The notes beneath the pieces are model-generated. The model searched no databases, had not been told where the DNA came from, and saw nothing but the letters and a program-made list of their open reading frames with translations. Made by a program: the position numbers and the translations under genes. Positions 1-11,177 of a DNA stretch of 64,000 nucleotides are shown here, one piece after another (the stretch's first letter is position 1; every line of letters begins with the position of its first letter). Origin of the DNA: Paracentrotus lividus. Taxonomy: Eukaryota; Echinodermata; Echinoidea; Camarodonta; Echinidae. Location of the stretch: contig CALNVZ010003426.1 in assembly GCA_940671915.1 (NCBI GenBank), forward strand, positions 12,516,951 to 12,580,950, in the 5' to 3' direction.

Positions 1-966
1 ATAATTAGTATTGTACGATTTCCCTCTTTCCTATGAGGATTAAAGTACTTATTATCCAGTTACGGTACTATCATTAAACCTGTATCATGCTCAATATGTT
101 ATGTTAATTGTGCTGTGAGGATGGTTTAAACTTTCATGATTTCTTTTTGTGTGTGTTTTTGTTTTAATGGGTTTTTTTTCTTTGAAGGAAGGCCAACAAT
201 TAATTTACTCAAATATATACTTCCCAGGAGTTTGAGCGATTACAATTAAAACATGTTGAAAAAAAAAGTTTAAATTGAAATATTTTGTGTATAGAGGAAA
301 CCTTTAAAAAAAAGCTGGGGAAAAAAAAGCTGAACGCTCCTGTATTCATACAATTGGTCATAACTATAAGGGAAAAGGGCTGTCTGACCTATAGAAGACA
401 ACCAATTAGATAAAGTAAAACAGAATTAGGTTCAATAGAGTAAGGACTAGATGACTCTGGCTTTTGGCAGAGTACCAGCCTAGTATGAAGAAAAGGTTAC
501 TATTGCCCAAGCCAATGAAAGGGCAAAATTGTTCTTATAACAACAAAGATAATATGGCTACATCAAAAAATAACCTGAGGCTCTGCGGAATCTTAGATTG
601 CTTTGACAAAGCTGTTTGATGCTTGTTATCTATATATCTAGAATTACATGCATAATTCTATGATGTATGGTGTTGGCCCATGAGAAACACCAAACCGATT
701 TGTTAGCTTTTTTTTTTAAATGCTTTGAAACATCCTACACTTACACTCCCTTATCAATCACACCAACGCAGCTATCATTGCCCACACTAGGGCAATCATT
801 AAAAAAATGATATCATTTTTTTTTTTATGTTTTCTTTTCGATATAACTTTTAGATGGATGAATCCTATATCAAGCCCCTTTCCTGGAGATATGGGGACCT
901 TGTCTCCCAGGGCTGACAATAAAGGATCTAATTTAGACTTTCTTATTGGTCCTAAGATACAACTAA
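1..966. other. AT-rich non-coding stretch, no gene recognised
   Basis: No credible exon, RNA gene or repeat boundary was seen. Short homopolymer A and T runs are present. The open frame beginning near 807 is low-complexity at its start and runs into the inverted-repeat element that follows, so it is not called. Confidence 0.5.
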
Positions 967-1364
967 AGCCCCTTTTAAACTGCCATACACGGAACGTCCT
1001 CCGGAGGACACCTCAGTCCCTCTCTGGAACACGTACACGGAGTGTGATTCTTATCAAAACACAGGGTAAGATAATGCCACCCTTTCAGTTCACAACTCAA
1101 ATCTAGATGCACTCGGTGTGTGTGTACGTAGGGAGGCAATTGAGATTGCCCCCAAAACAAGGTAAACAGTGGACGAACACTGGATGTCACTCCAGAACAC
1201 GCTAGAACGTCTAGCGTGAATCTTACCTCGTGTTCACCCTGTGTTCGTGCCGAGTACACACGGGTGTCTTTTTCTGGTTACTTTCAGATTAGAGGCAACA
1301 AGGGGTGAACAAAGGGTAACCTCCGGAGGACATCCCTTGTTTGAGTGCCAATCTGAAAGGGGCT
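967..1364. mobile_element. 400-bp terminal-inverted-repeat element (non-autonomous, unclassified)
   Basis: The left end (AGCCCCTTTTAAACTGCCA) is matched in inverted orientation by the right end (TGGCACTCAAACAAGG followed by GGGGCT). Each arm carries the palindrome CCTCCGGAGG, at about 996-1009 (extended to a perfect 14-bp palindrome) and 1320-1331. No transposase coding is visible. Target-site duplications could not be fixed. Open frames inside it are products of the repeat and are not called. Confidence 0.5.
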
Positions 1365-2192
1365 CATGTTTTGAACAAGGGAAGTACAGAGTCTATTTGC
1401 AGGTGAGAATGGGATTGAGATAACCACTAGACAATCTCACTCAAAGAAGAAAAAAAAAAAACCTTGTTGTCCTCGTTTCAAAAGTGCTTGCTATTCAATT
1501 TTGAAAAGTTGAGCAAATGTCTGTGATTCTTTTTTTTTTAAGATATGAAATTCATCTGCACTGGTCAATGAAATAAATGCATATTTTGTATTATATATTA
1601 AACAGATATGTGTAGGCCCTATTTCTCTCATTAAACTACAAAAAGTTGAGCTTCTTTTTTGAGGGATGATTTTTTTTTTCTTCAAAGAACTTGACACAAA
1701 TGCCAGCATCATGCTGCAATTTTGAAATGATTGAAATTCAAAGAAAAGGTTCCTTTACGTTTACATGCTTCAAGGGACCCATACCCTCATATTTACAATT
1801 TTGCAGCTCTTTCAAAGTGCAAAATATGAGAGCTTTTCGAATATGCTAAATAAATCATAATTAACTTCATAAAATATAAAATTTCACACTATGCAGGTAT
1901 CACAAACTAAATAAAAATCATTAGAAGCAATTGTAAGCAATCACATATGCTCCATATATTCCCAATCATCATAAATCATAATTAATCAGCGGGAAAAAAG
2001 ATATTGAGAATTAAATACAATATGCTGCATATATGATTGGCTAAACAAGATTCTTCAAAGTGCAGATAATGAACATAGATGGCTCCAAACATCGATTTAT
2101 AACATTATTTTATCTATGTTCATGAGCCAACGTACAATGGCAGCATAGTCATTGAACTCTTAACGCCTTCAAGTCAGATACGCACTTGCGCA
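1365..2192. other. No recognised feature
   Basis: AT-rich sequence with short A and T runs. Nothing was supported as an exon or a bounded repeat. Confidence 0.5.
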
Positions 2193-2195
2193 TAA

Positions 2196-2599
2196 GGGGG
2201 AATTCATGGTCAAAAACAAGATTAAAACAGAAACATGAATTGTGATACAAAACACAATTCTAAACACTGACATAAAGGGAAATAAAGGGCACATTTATGA
2301 TCACCCATTACTGTTTGTAAAAGAAAAAGCCTTTCAGCTCTCCATTCTAAGGAAAATTTAACGCTGGAAAGGTGCGTTTTCAAGGGTGATCAGTTTCAAC
2401 TTTAATACCATCATGACCTCAGCATTGCAAATGCAGTAAACGGCATCAAGAGTGGGGAATTAAAGACAATCCAATTATAATTAGCATTAAATTTTCGACC
2501 ATGAATGTTGCACCTTTGACGGTTGCAGGTTTTTTAATTTTGTTTTGCATCACGATTCATGTTCTGTTTAAATTTTTCCCCCTGACCATGAACACACCC
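2196..2599 (+). mobile_element. PIF/Harbinger-like MITE, copy 1
   Basis: Ends GGGGGAATTCATGGTC and GACCATGAACACACCC are inverted repeats, continuing inward through ACATGAATTGTGATACAAAA and its counterpart near 2545. The element is bracketed by TAA at 2193-2195 and 2600-2602. A 3-bp TWA target duplication with GG-starting ends is typical of the PIF/Harbinger superfamily. No transposase is encoded. It is a diverged relative of the elements at 14662, 17066 and 26483, which share the subterminal block around CATGATTCATGTT. Superfamily placement rests on ends and target site only. Confidence 0.7.
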
Positions 2600-2603
2600 T
2601 AAA

Positions 2604-3010
2604 AGCGGTGCTGCACTAGCACAAGCTCCGATGAATTAGCTCGATCAGAGCAGATCCGACTTTGTGGTCAAATAGCCTGCTATTTTGGAGGAAATCCAAG
2701 CCCGAGTCATCTTAGTTTTTTTTTTTTTAAACTTGAGCTGGTTTGCAGTCTTAGCATGAAATAGTGCACTATTTTGCGCGGTGCTGCTCTAGCTCGAGCT
2801 AAATCCGAAATTGTACCCCTGTGCGTGTATACGCTAACGGTAGTTACCAGTTGCACAATACATATCGGGCTTGTATATTCAAGGTCAGGTCAGGTCATTA
2901 AAGCTAAATTTTAAAACACCTAGAGCTAGTGTAGGACCGTTTTTTTTTCAGGTTTTTTCCCCGATCCACCAATTTTTTAGCTCAAGCTACAATGTAGTGC
3001 AGCGGCGCCT
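2604..3010 (+). mobile_element. AGGCGC-ended TIR element, diverged copy A
   Basis: Begins AGCGGTGCTGCACTAGC and ends GTAGTGCAGCGGCGCCT. The interior matches the better-preserved copies at 33452, 37387 and 44839, including GCGTGTATACGCT and GGTAGTTACCAGTTG. It abuts the Harbinger-like MITE to its left directly after that element's TAA. The short palindrome TAGCGCGCTA, frequent in the other copies, is largely lost here, which suggests this is the oldest of the four. Confidence 0.7.
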
Positions 3011-3399
3011 TTTGAGCATAAAATTGCCAACGTCGTAAACTCCATACCACTTTAAAGTAAAGTGCAATATCCTGCTAGTGATACCTAATTAGCCATACAG
3101 TGAACGTAATGAGGCATATCAGTATTCCTGACATGAACCAGCAGGCGATCATCGAACAAGGCATCACGACATCCATGAATCAATCTACATGTTCTTTCAC
3201 CATCAGAGTGATGTCTTATTTCAGTTTACCTGAAGAAAGTAACAAGTGACATTACACACAAGAAAATGAAAATAGAAAAATTGCAATCACATTCTGTCAC
3301 CAAAATAAACCGATATGGACATACCCTTTTTTTAATTACATCACTAAAATTGATTTTGCTTCTTGTGTTCATTTTTTTAGCACAAGTTTCTTGATTGTA
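3011..3399. other. No recognised feature
   Basis: AT-rich sequence between two mobile elements. No exon or bounded repeat was recognised. Confidence 0.45.
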
Positions 3400-3403
3400 T
3401 TAA

Positions 3404-3619
3404 CCTGTTGTATACTAAGCCCGCATATATGCGGGCTGAAGAAACATAGAACATCCCTCTAGTCGACCGTTTATAAAGACCTTATATCATTTAAATTATC
3501 TGACATTGATCTATTTAAAGCTGTCTTTGTTTTATCTGTACATGAAAAGAATTTTTTGCAAGCATGCTTGACAATAACGATCCATTCGGCTTTATGAAAA
3601 GTTCTCAGTATACAACGGG
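3404..3619. mobile_element. piggyBac-like MITE (TTAA target, CC-starting ends)
   Basis: Flanked by TTAA at 3400-3403 and 3620-3623. Ends CCTGTTGTATAC and GTATACAACGGG are inverted repeats. A perfect 20-bp palindrome at 3418-3437 (AGCCCGCATATATGCGGGCT) lies just inside the left end. The same design recurs at 33037-33121. TTAA target sites with CCC/CCY ends are characteristic of piggyBac elements. The superfamily call is inference because no transposase is present. Confidence 0.6.
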
Positions 3620-3901
3620 TTAAGCTTTGTCGGGTTTTTTTCACAGTAAGCTTACATAAGGATAAAACAAACATTTAAAAATGATGAGAGCAATTCGGTT
3701 GATCTACGTGGATTGTTATTTCAAATGATAAAAATGGCAACCTTTGGGCTTAATGTTCTTTGAGATGAATTTAAATGTCATAAGTTGTCTTTTGAAACAC
3801 TTTTCACAACTGCAATAACACAGCCTAGAGTGAGATTGGAATTGAGACGTGTAATGATGTGCAGAGAGCATATTGTAAATGTCAGCATTAAAGGGGAAGT
3901 T

Positions 3902-4390
3902 CACCCTGGGTTTCAATTGGCTTTAAAAAATTAAGAAAAATAAAAGAAAAATATGAGTGAAGGTTTTGAGAAGATCGACCAAAAAATGATGAAGTTATGA
4001 ATATTCAAAGTTTTGATTCTGTGACGTCACATGCGAGCAGATCTCCTATGTGTTATGTCGTGTAAATTCCATAAAATGTCTTTTTTTTTTTCAGAAGAAA
4101 TTAATTATGTCACCTGTGCGGTCGATATACCATCAAACATATGTTCATATACATGACTTTATCAAATTGACCCATTCCTTTATCAAGAACCATGACAAAA
4201 AGACAAATTAATGGAATTTACATACCCACCCAATGGGAGAGCTGTTTGCACGTGACATCACAGAATCAAAATTTTAAATATTCATAACTTTGCTAATTTT
4301 TGGTCGATTTTCTTCAAACTTTCACTAATATTTGTTTATTATTTTTCTTCATTTTTTAAGACCAATAAAATTCCAGGGTGAACTTCCCCT
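3902..4390. mobile_element. TTAA-targeting MITE, AGGGGAAGTTCACCC ends (Kolobok-like?)
   Basis: TTAA at 3898-3901 and 4391-4394 brackets an element with inverted ends AGGGGAAGTTCACCCTGG and its complement. The inner arms also pair: TTCATAACTTTG on the right against the ATGAAGTTATGAATATTC block on the left, and a GTGACGTCAC-type motif against CACGTGACATCACAG. It is about 490 bp with no transposase. TTAA target choice with AGG ends fits Kolobok better than piggyBac, but this is not proven. Confidence 0.7.
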
Positions 4391-4394
4391 TTAA

Positions 4395-5383
4395 AGAGAA
4401 TCTAGTGATTTTACGGAGGCTTGTGTGAGGTCCTACATGCTGTCAGTGTATGTAATAATGTATCAACAGGAAACACTGACAAATTATTTTCCTAATTATC
4501 ATTATGCTTCACAATAATTAAAAAGCGATTATTTTTACTCCATAGACTGCAGTGTTAACTTAAGCATACCCAGGTACGCTTATGACTGGTGATATTCAGT
4601 CATCAATATCCAGGCAATTGTTCTGATTAGCTTAAAAAAAACTTATGAGATTCCAGTCTGACTTGAAGGTTTGTAATTATGACAACAGCATTAATGTAGC
4701 TGAAAGCGTAAATTCTTTTAAGAACAAACAGCTCAATAGAAGAAGGACAAAATGTATCAATATGTCATTTTTAAACTATAAAAAGAAGGCCTAGAATCTA
4801 TGTCGGACATGACAGTCATTTTAGATCCATTGCTGTTACATCTATTTTCCTAAACAAATCTAAAATCCTAAAAATTATTAAATATGTGTGACATGCAAAA
4901 TATGTGACTAATAAACACTAATTCATACCCCTCTTATGTATCAAGTCAAAACCAATAAGTCACAAAAAAGCTTTGGCCAAACTATTAGATTTCATGGAAA
5001 CACATCCAGTAATCGATCTTTTAGATCTAGGGCATTTACATAAAACTGATATTCCCAAATGAATTACCGAAATGTATGTAGACCCTAAATCACTGCATGT
5101 TTGGAATTCATAGTACATGTACCGATACTAGTCGATGGCTTAAAATGTGTATCAGTGATGAGAACGAATTCATTTTTTTGTAAAACACAAAATCCCCTAC
5201 AATTTGATCTTTATTTGATCTCTGTCAATGAAAAGATGAAGACTTCCAAGTCATCATCTTTCTCTTCAGGAGAAAACACTCGTACATGAAGAAAAAGAAA
5301 ACCATCCTGAGCAGAAACCCAGCAGGCTAATATTTCATTCACCTCTTTATCTTTTACAATCCATACCACGCAACCGGATCATT
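4395..5383. other. No recognised feature
   Basis: AT-rich sequence without a recognisable gene or bounded repeat. Confidence 0.45.
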
Positions 5384-5695
5384 TTACATGATTAGGTCTG
5401 TGTTTAGAAATGATCTGTGGGTGCCCAAAATATCCAATGTTTTCCTTAGGCTAAAAAGCCAATCATAGCCAATGTGAACTTTGCTAGCCGGTGTTATATT
5501 ATACACCTGAAACCCACTGGGGTTGTGTGATAGGATAACATTGCTGGTATCAGCTAGCAGTGGAGGTGAATTAAGAGCGTTCACATTGAGAAGTAAAATA
5601 TGAAATGACATACATGATGTGCCAGTCAAAGTACTGTAAATCACTAGAAACCGCAATCGTATGTCAGAGAGTTTTGTCCCATCTGAACACAGCAC
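5384..5695 (-). other. Unrecognised 103-codon open frame
   Basis: A minus-strand open frame that is not low-complexity and does not overlap any repeat I could identify. It contains an N-glycosylation-like NIT and a proline-rich SPPLL stretch. TTTACAG and TTTCAG trinucleotide contexts inside it could act as 3' splice sites on that strand. I do not recognise a domain, and no clear donor follows. It could be a chance frame, part of an unknown repeat, or a diverged exon. It is recorded only because it is longer than most noise frames here. Confidence 0.12.
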
Positions 5696-5977
5696 TGTTA
5701 TTACTACACAGATCCAAAGGAAAAAAATTAAAAATTATATGAAAAAAGGTGACTTGAATTCTATTGAAAAGTATGCTTGAGATACTTTGAAATAGGGTAA
5801 AACGCAATTCACTTGAAAAATAGGTCCGAAAAGCATCATAAACATGTATAATGATACCATTAAAATCACAAGGAAGAGTCCCAGCATATATTCTTTTTCA
5901 TATAAAACAACTTTACAAGCACAGATGGGGAGCAGGAGGGAAATCTCAGGATAATATATTCCAACAACTCTCGGACA

Positions 5978-6128
5978 AAAATTATTTAGAATAATTATTT
6001 TTTTATTATTTATTTACTTCTTTATTTTTATTTACTTATTTATTTATTTTCATTTATTTCTATTTTATTTATTTATTTTATTTTATTTTATTGTTTATTT
6101 ATTTACTTACTTACTTATTTATTATATT
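5978..6128. repeat. TTTA/TTAT-rich low-complexity tract
   Basis: Imperfect iterations of TTTA, TTAT and TTTTA with occasional C substitutions, running into a T-rich stretch. This is a simple repeat; frames reading through it are artefacts. Confidence 0.85.
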
Positions 6129-6618
6129 TTTTTTTTCTTTCTTTGGGGGTGGGGGAAGGGTTCCTTGCAATTATTGCAGTAACATATATACATCTACAAG
6201 TATCTGTGTGTATAATTTCCGGTGTAAGATTGTCCTAAAATCAACTGCCCTTATTTGCAAGACATCCATATGAAACCCTACAAGAAGGAAGCCATGCAAC
6301 AAACATAGGCAGTTCTGTCATAATTGACGCTAGCAGATGAAGACATACAAACTCTAAATGATAATGAGCAATGATCTGCTTTCCTTTTTCTTACGAAATG
6401 AAGAAATAAGAGTTTGGTTTCAATGATCGATAAAGAGCACAGTACAAGGATAGATAATAGGCAGTATGCAAGCATCAGTAATTCAGAGAAGGGAAATAGC
6501 TCTATGAAACAGAGTTTTCTTGAGAGAATTCTTAAAATATCTTGGAATGACAGAATATCAAATGAGTACTTAATAAGGCAGATGGTGTGTCAGGACAGCT
6601 CCCCCAACCCCCTTCAAG

Positions 6619-6855
6619 TATTTTTTTTTAATTTGTTTTTGTTTGTTGTTTTGTTGTTGTTTTTGTTTGTCTGTTTTGTTTGTTTTGTTTGTTTGTTTTG
6701 TTTTGTTTTGTTTTGTTTTTGTTGTTTTTGTTGTTGTTGTTTTGTTTTTTGTTGTTGTTTTGTTGTTGTTGTTGTTTTTTTGTTTTTTTTGTTTTGTTTT
6801 TGTTTTGTTTTGTTTTGTTTTGTTTTGTTTTGTTTTGTTTTGTTTTGTTTTGTTT

Positions 6856-6947
<92 letters not shown>

Positions 6948-6960
6948 GGGGGGGGGGGGG
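6619..6960. repeat. (TTTTG)n/(TTG)n tract, 90-T run and 14-G run
   Basis: Imperfect (TTG)n and (TTTTG)n runs pass into an uninterrupted T run at 6857-6946, then a G run at 6947-6960. Three overlapping frames encoding poly-Phe/Cys are artefacts of this tract. The T-to-G junction coincides with the start of the TTGTCC repeat that follows. Exact homopolymer length is likely to be unreliable in any assembly. Confidence 0.9.
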
Positions 6961-7015
6961 TTGTCCGGGGAATAGTTGCCCAGAGGGTAGCTGTCCTAGA
7001 ACAGGCAGATGTAAG
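6947..7015 (+). repeat. GGG-TTGTCC repeat family, copy 1
   Basis: The run of G followed by TTGTCCGGGGAATAGTTGC and GGGTAGCTGTCC is matched on the minus strand of 51190-51240 (poly-G, TACTTGTCCGGG, then GGGGTAGTTGTC). Similar GGACAACTGCCCC-type motifs occur near 51320. This looks like a short dispersed repeat; its full length is unknown. Confidence 0.5.
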
Positions 7016-8020
7016 TTAAACCCTTCTGATCAATATTCAACATAAGAAAAAGACACCCTTAGTTAATGGATCATGTAATGATAAGAGAAGGGATATGGGC
7101 AGACACAGAATAGAGAGAAAGAGAAGCGGAGTACAACAGCATATCAATTAGATACAGATACATGTACATTGACCTTATGGGTAACAGAAGTGAAGGCCAT
7201 TTACGGCTCACCGGAGACCTAAGTAGATAGAACGCCTTGATCCCCACTGTCTGGAACATGTGAGGGATCTCAGAAGAAGAAGGAATGTTTTATTGCCTTT
7301 TTAAAAGACTTCTTTCAAGTTCACAGAGCCCCTTAGGGCTGACCAGCATTGCATTTGCAAACTGCCCAAGCTTTCATATACTACACTTCCCCTCTGAACT
7401 GTCTTTACATCTGCAATTTTATGAAAGGAAGCTATACTATCCCCATTGTACACACATTCTAAAAAAAATTGAAATATTGCTATCTTATGTAGATGTTGAA
7501 ACATTTTGTCTTGAAATTGAAAAAAATAAAAACAAATAAATGAATACCTTAACCTGGGCGAATGCCTCTTTTGTATGTACCCGTTTGGAAGTTTGAATTC
7601 TGAAATTGAGTAAAATCCTCAAAAAGTAAAACAGGGTTCCTTGGTTGGCCGCAGAGGTTAATTTTCTTTTACGTCTATAAGGGCAATTTCGCTCAAGCTC
7701 AATACAGTAGTGAAATCTGTCTTGAAAGGCCTAACAAGGGAAACATAAATTTGGAGCATTTTTTTAAAAGGTGGAACAAGATTTCCTGACTTCTCCCTGA
7801 TGGACTTTCCGCATTCCAGAATAGCTGTTTCAAACTATTTTGATGCATTGCAGCAAATGACAGACTGACAACCTCCTATCAAATTCCCTGACTTCACTGA
7901 TTTTGAGGCATTTTCTCAAATTCCATGATTTTTCTGTGATTGCGTGGCTTTTTCCTCAAAACCCCTGATCATTCCTCGATTTCCAGGATTTGCGTGCTAT
8001 CCAGGTAGAGTGGGAACGCT
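7016..8020. other. No recognised feature
   Basis: Mixed AT-rich sequence. Around 7505-7540 there is an A-rich segment with AATAAA-like motifs that might be an old retroposon tail, but no body was identified. Confidence 0.4.
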
Positions 8021-8154
8021 GGGGCCCGTTTCTCGAAACCGTCATAAGTCTAAGTTCTTGGATAACCCACAAGGACACGTGTTGTAGAATTAACACGTGT
8101 TTCAATGGGATGTCCATGAACTTAAACTTATGACGATTTCGAGAAACGACCCCC
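8021..8154. mobile_element. GGGCCC-ended MITE, about 133 bp
   Basis: Left GGGGCCCGTTTCTCGAAACC and right GATTTCGAGAAACGACCCC are inverted repeats, and the pairing continues through GTCATAAGTCTAAGTTC against GAACTTAAACTTATGAC, so almost the whole element can fold. GGGCCC-type ends recur at 45838-45988 and 52973-53089 with different interiors. Confidence 0.7.
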
Positions 8155-8220
8155 TGCTTTAAAATGTGTTCGGCAACCCACGTTTCTTTCAAGTGGAAGA
8201 AAAAGAAAGGCCACAATAGC

Positions 8221-8410
8221 AGCACCCTTTTGGGTGCCCATAAACACCTTTGGGGTGCCTATTAGCACCTTTAAGGTGCTCAACAGCACCATAAAATGCT
8301 CAAGGTGCTGGTGCGCAACCTTTTTTGTACTAAAAGGTGCTAATTGGCACCCTTTTTGTAGGGTGCCGCTATTGTTGCAAAAAGGGTACTCAATGGAACC
8401 TTTTTATCTT
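8221..8410. repeat. Cluster of GGTGC/GCACC inverted motifs
   Basis: About ten occurrences of AGCACC, GGTGCC or GGTGCT lie within 150 bases, arranged as short inverted pairs such as AGCACCTTTAAGGTGCT, separated by 10-20 bases. It may be a degenerate tandem or foldback array. No ORF or known element was recognised. Confidence 0.55.
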
Positions 8411-8443
8411 AGAGTGAATGATCCTTTACAAATTCAGTAGTTA

Positions 8444-8594
8444 TTTCACCAAGTCATTGATAAAATTATGAATGATTGGATAATGTTCTAGGGTGATAAA
8501 GGCCTATACTTATCATATGCTTAATCATTGAGCAAAAGAACTGATCACAAGTCATTCTGTCATATGTAACTGTAATCTGAATGACTTGGTGAAA
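8444..8594. mobile_element. TTTCACCAAGTC MITE, copy 1
   Basis: Begins TTTCACCAAGTCATTGATAA and ends ATGACTTGGTGAAA. A second copy at 10150-10293 shares the ends and interior words (AACTGATC, TCATATGCTTAATCATT-like against CATTCTAAATCAATTAG). About 150 bp, non-coding. Confidence 0.7.
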
Positions 8595-9409
8595 CACAGC
8601 CCTGCAATTATAATATATACAAAATATAATAGTCATACGAGCAAATAATGCATGTCAAACTTTCTTTAACGAATGAACAATTATTTTTATGATGGAGAAA
8701 GAGGGGAAAGTAAAAAGAAAGGGTGGGGAAAAGTAAGTACATGAATACGAAACATACCAAATTTGTATACTGAAAGAGGATTGAATTTAATCTAAAAATT
8801 TATCCTGCAGCTTTCTGAATTTCTATGGTATTCATCAGTTGTATGAAGATCACATAAGCACAAAATGTGTAGACAATCGCCATTGGAGCTTGACACAGAA
8901 CCATAACAATAATAAAAAACAAAATAGATCTACTAACAATTTCAGACCTTACTCACAACTTCTCGATTATAACATAATTTACTCACAATCAAAATAACAT
9001 TAAATTAACATGCACATTACGCACAACACAACATGGGCATAAATTCCAAGCAGTTAGGCCTACCTCACATACAGTGCAATAAATTAAATAGTATAAACGT
9101 CACCATGGAACTGCCTGGCTAAAATCATCCTACGGATGGAAAATAGCCAATAAATAAAACACCAACCAACCAACCAACCTGCTAGGGCAGAAACACATTG
9201 ACGCACTGTGTTAAATCTCAGGGCATGAGTGAAAGTCGTCAACAGTTTAAGATCAACATAGGAGTTTTAAAGTACTTATTAAAGTAAACACGGTGGCAGA
9301 GAAAGGGTTAAGTACACACTATCATAGCAGCTATGATATGCTCTTATTGCTGGATGAAAGAGCACTTAAAGTAAGGTTACTTGCCCTACTTATTTATGAC
9401 GATGTATGA
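8595..9409. other. No recognised feature
   Basis: AT-rich sequence including a short CCAACCAACCAACC run near 9163-9178. No exon recognised. Confidence 0.45.
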
Positions 9410-9610
9410 CAGCCTGCCATCATCAATGTCCTCATTCCATCATGTAATGATGAGGTGGTGCGCCAACATTTGCTCAGGACTCTAACAATTGGTATAGGCT
9501 TTATTTTGTGTAAGAATTATGTTTAGGGTTAGGGTAGTGATAGGATAAATGTTGAGTTTAGATTAGGTCAGGTCAGACATTTAGTTAAGGGCAGCTGAAG
9601 CCGGTCATTC
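9410..9610 (+). repeat. Dispersed repeat with degenerate TTAGGG-like core, copy 1
   Basis: Contains TTTAGGGTTAGGGTAG followed by GGTCAGGTCAG, AGGGCAG and CATTCGATTAATG. A comparable order (GTTAGGGTTA, AGGGCAGTAGTTAGTCATTTG) occurs at 16735-16930, with a fragment near 24213. This looks like an old dispersed repeat rather than a telomere. Confidence 0.4.
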
Positions 9611-10149
9611 GATTAATGTTAGCACTTGAATCGCCCATAAACTGCCTTTGAACTTTCCAATTAAACTGCCCATAACCACTAATCTTTTTGTTTTCTTCTT
9701 CTTCACTTCACCATAGACCCTAAAGCTCCTGTACCCAACTTTCATCTTTCTGCCTAAACCGCCCATTGGTTTGGGTGGCTTTTTAAAGGAGGGGGGGGGG
9801 GATAGCACACTGTACTGAGTCTATGTGTAAGTGGTATTGATTTATTTCATTTTTAACAGGCTTCATGAATAATTTTTCACACTACCTCTGAGTGCATAAA
9901 ATACTAAAAATAAATCATTCGAATTGAGAAATGATACTGAGGAATTTGAAATTATTGCATTTGCTCCATCTTCAATAAATTCCCCTTGAACCTGGACACC
10001 TGTGAAAGAATGTGATGATTTTCTTACCTTGATCGATAAAAGGAAAAAAGTTCGGAATAAATACATGTATATGCCCTCGGCAGGTAAAGAGACCTACGGG
10101 TTTCACTGACTGCATTTTGGGTTGTGAAAAAGTATCTAACGAGGTCCTG

Positions 10150-10293
10150 TTTCACCAAGTCGTTTGTAAAGTTACGAACGACTGAGACATGCTCTTGGGT
10201 GCTATACTAATCACATTCTAAATCAATTAGCATAAGAACTGATCTCCAGTCGTTTGTATAGTCATGCGTAACTTTACGAACGACTTGATGAAA
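10150..10293. mobile_element. TTTCACCAAGTC MITE, copy 2
   Basis: Ends TTTCACCAAGTCGTTTGTAA and CGACTTGATGAAA. Each arm also carries a nested ACGAACGACT inverted pair, so it folds almost completely. CCT lies just outside both ends when the terminal G/C is included (10146-10148 and 10295-10297), a possible 3-bp target duplication. Confidence 0.7.
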
Positions 10294-11074
10294 CCCTCTC
10301 CGGAACACCTGATGCACACCTAATTCAATCTGCATGGTCAAGGAAAGTGTTACCACAATCATGGCTACAAATTGTGCTTCATTTCCTATCGTTGTGATCA
10401 TTCAACTCCATACAAGAACAACAAAACAGGGTTTGGAAACTGCCAGAGGATGACGATTAAGTATTGAATAATAGACATGTTACTGTGCAACCGGAGAAGA
10501 AAGTGTACAGGTACAGCTACAACAATTTGCTTTTGCTTCTTTTTTCTTCTTCTTTTTTTTTGTACGGGGTATGGGAGTGTTTCTGCCTAAGTTATGCATG
10601 ACCAAATGAACTGGGTTCATGCACCCGTTACAAAAAAAAAAAAAAAAAAAAAAAATTCCATTACTTTTCCATGGTAAATTTTAGAAATCCAGGACTATTT
10701 ATTGCAGCAAATTCAGAAAATATAGTACTTAGTAAGTGTTAAATTCCCTGATATTGTTTAATTGTCCATGTGACAAAAAAAAAAGAGATAAGTGAAAGTA
10801 AAGTTACCAATTTTAGGACTTTCCCATGACTTAATTCATAAATACATGTAATGTAATACATTTTTTATACCCTTTCCAGGTCTAGAAAGCTATTTTCAAA
10901 ATTCCACAACTTTTCCAAGTTTTCTACGACTGCAGGAACTCTAAAGTGCTGTTAGAGTTCAGCATGCAATAACTGATTTTATCTGAATGTCATGTGACTC
11001 ACATTCATGCAATGAGGTGTCAAGAAGGATATATGTATGAGTTGCATAAAAATCTATATTAATGTCCAAAACTT
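10294..11074. other. No recognised feature apart from a 24-A run
   Basis: AT-rich sequence with an uninterrupted A run at 10632-10655. Nothing else was bounded. Confidence 0.45.
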
Positions 11075-11177
11075 AACATTGTCAAAGATAATTGGGAAAA
11101 CAGACTTAGCTATAAATGCAAAGCCAGATCTTAGAACTGTTGTCTTGGTCAGATATATTTAGGAAGAAGGCCAACAT
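11075..11177 (+). repeat. Left ~100-bp direct repeat flanking the LINE
   Basis: From AACATTGTCAAAGATA to AAGAAGGCCAACAT. It matches 14586-14661 plus 15175-15204 with roughly ten differences. This copy retains the uninterrupted sequence GTTGTCTTGGTCAG at the point where the right copy carries a MITE. It could be an unusually long target-site duplication of the LINE or a pre-existing duplication. Confidence 0.75.

Noticed and set aside
2878..2898. AGGTCAGGTCAGGTCA run as a nuclear-receptor element
   Set aside because: It is a local slippage product inside the diverged AGGCGC element; the other copies have a shorter form.
6414..7045. Long plus-strand frames of up to 201 codons rich in Phe and Cys
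   Set aside because: They are translations of the (TTTTG)n/(TTG)n tract and the 90-T run.
10000..10066. Possible exon on the minus strand starting MYLFRTFFLLSIK and ending at AAGGTAAG (about 10021-10066)
   Set aside because: A donor-like site follows a short hydrophobic frame, but there is no other support; such combinations are common by chance.
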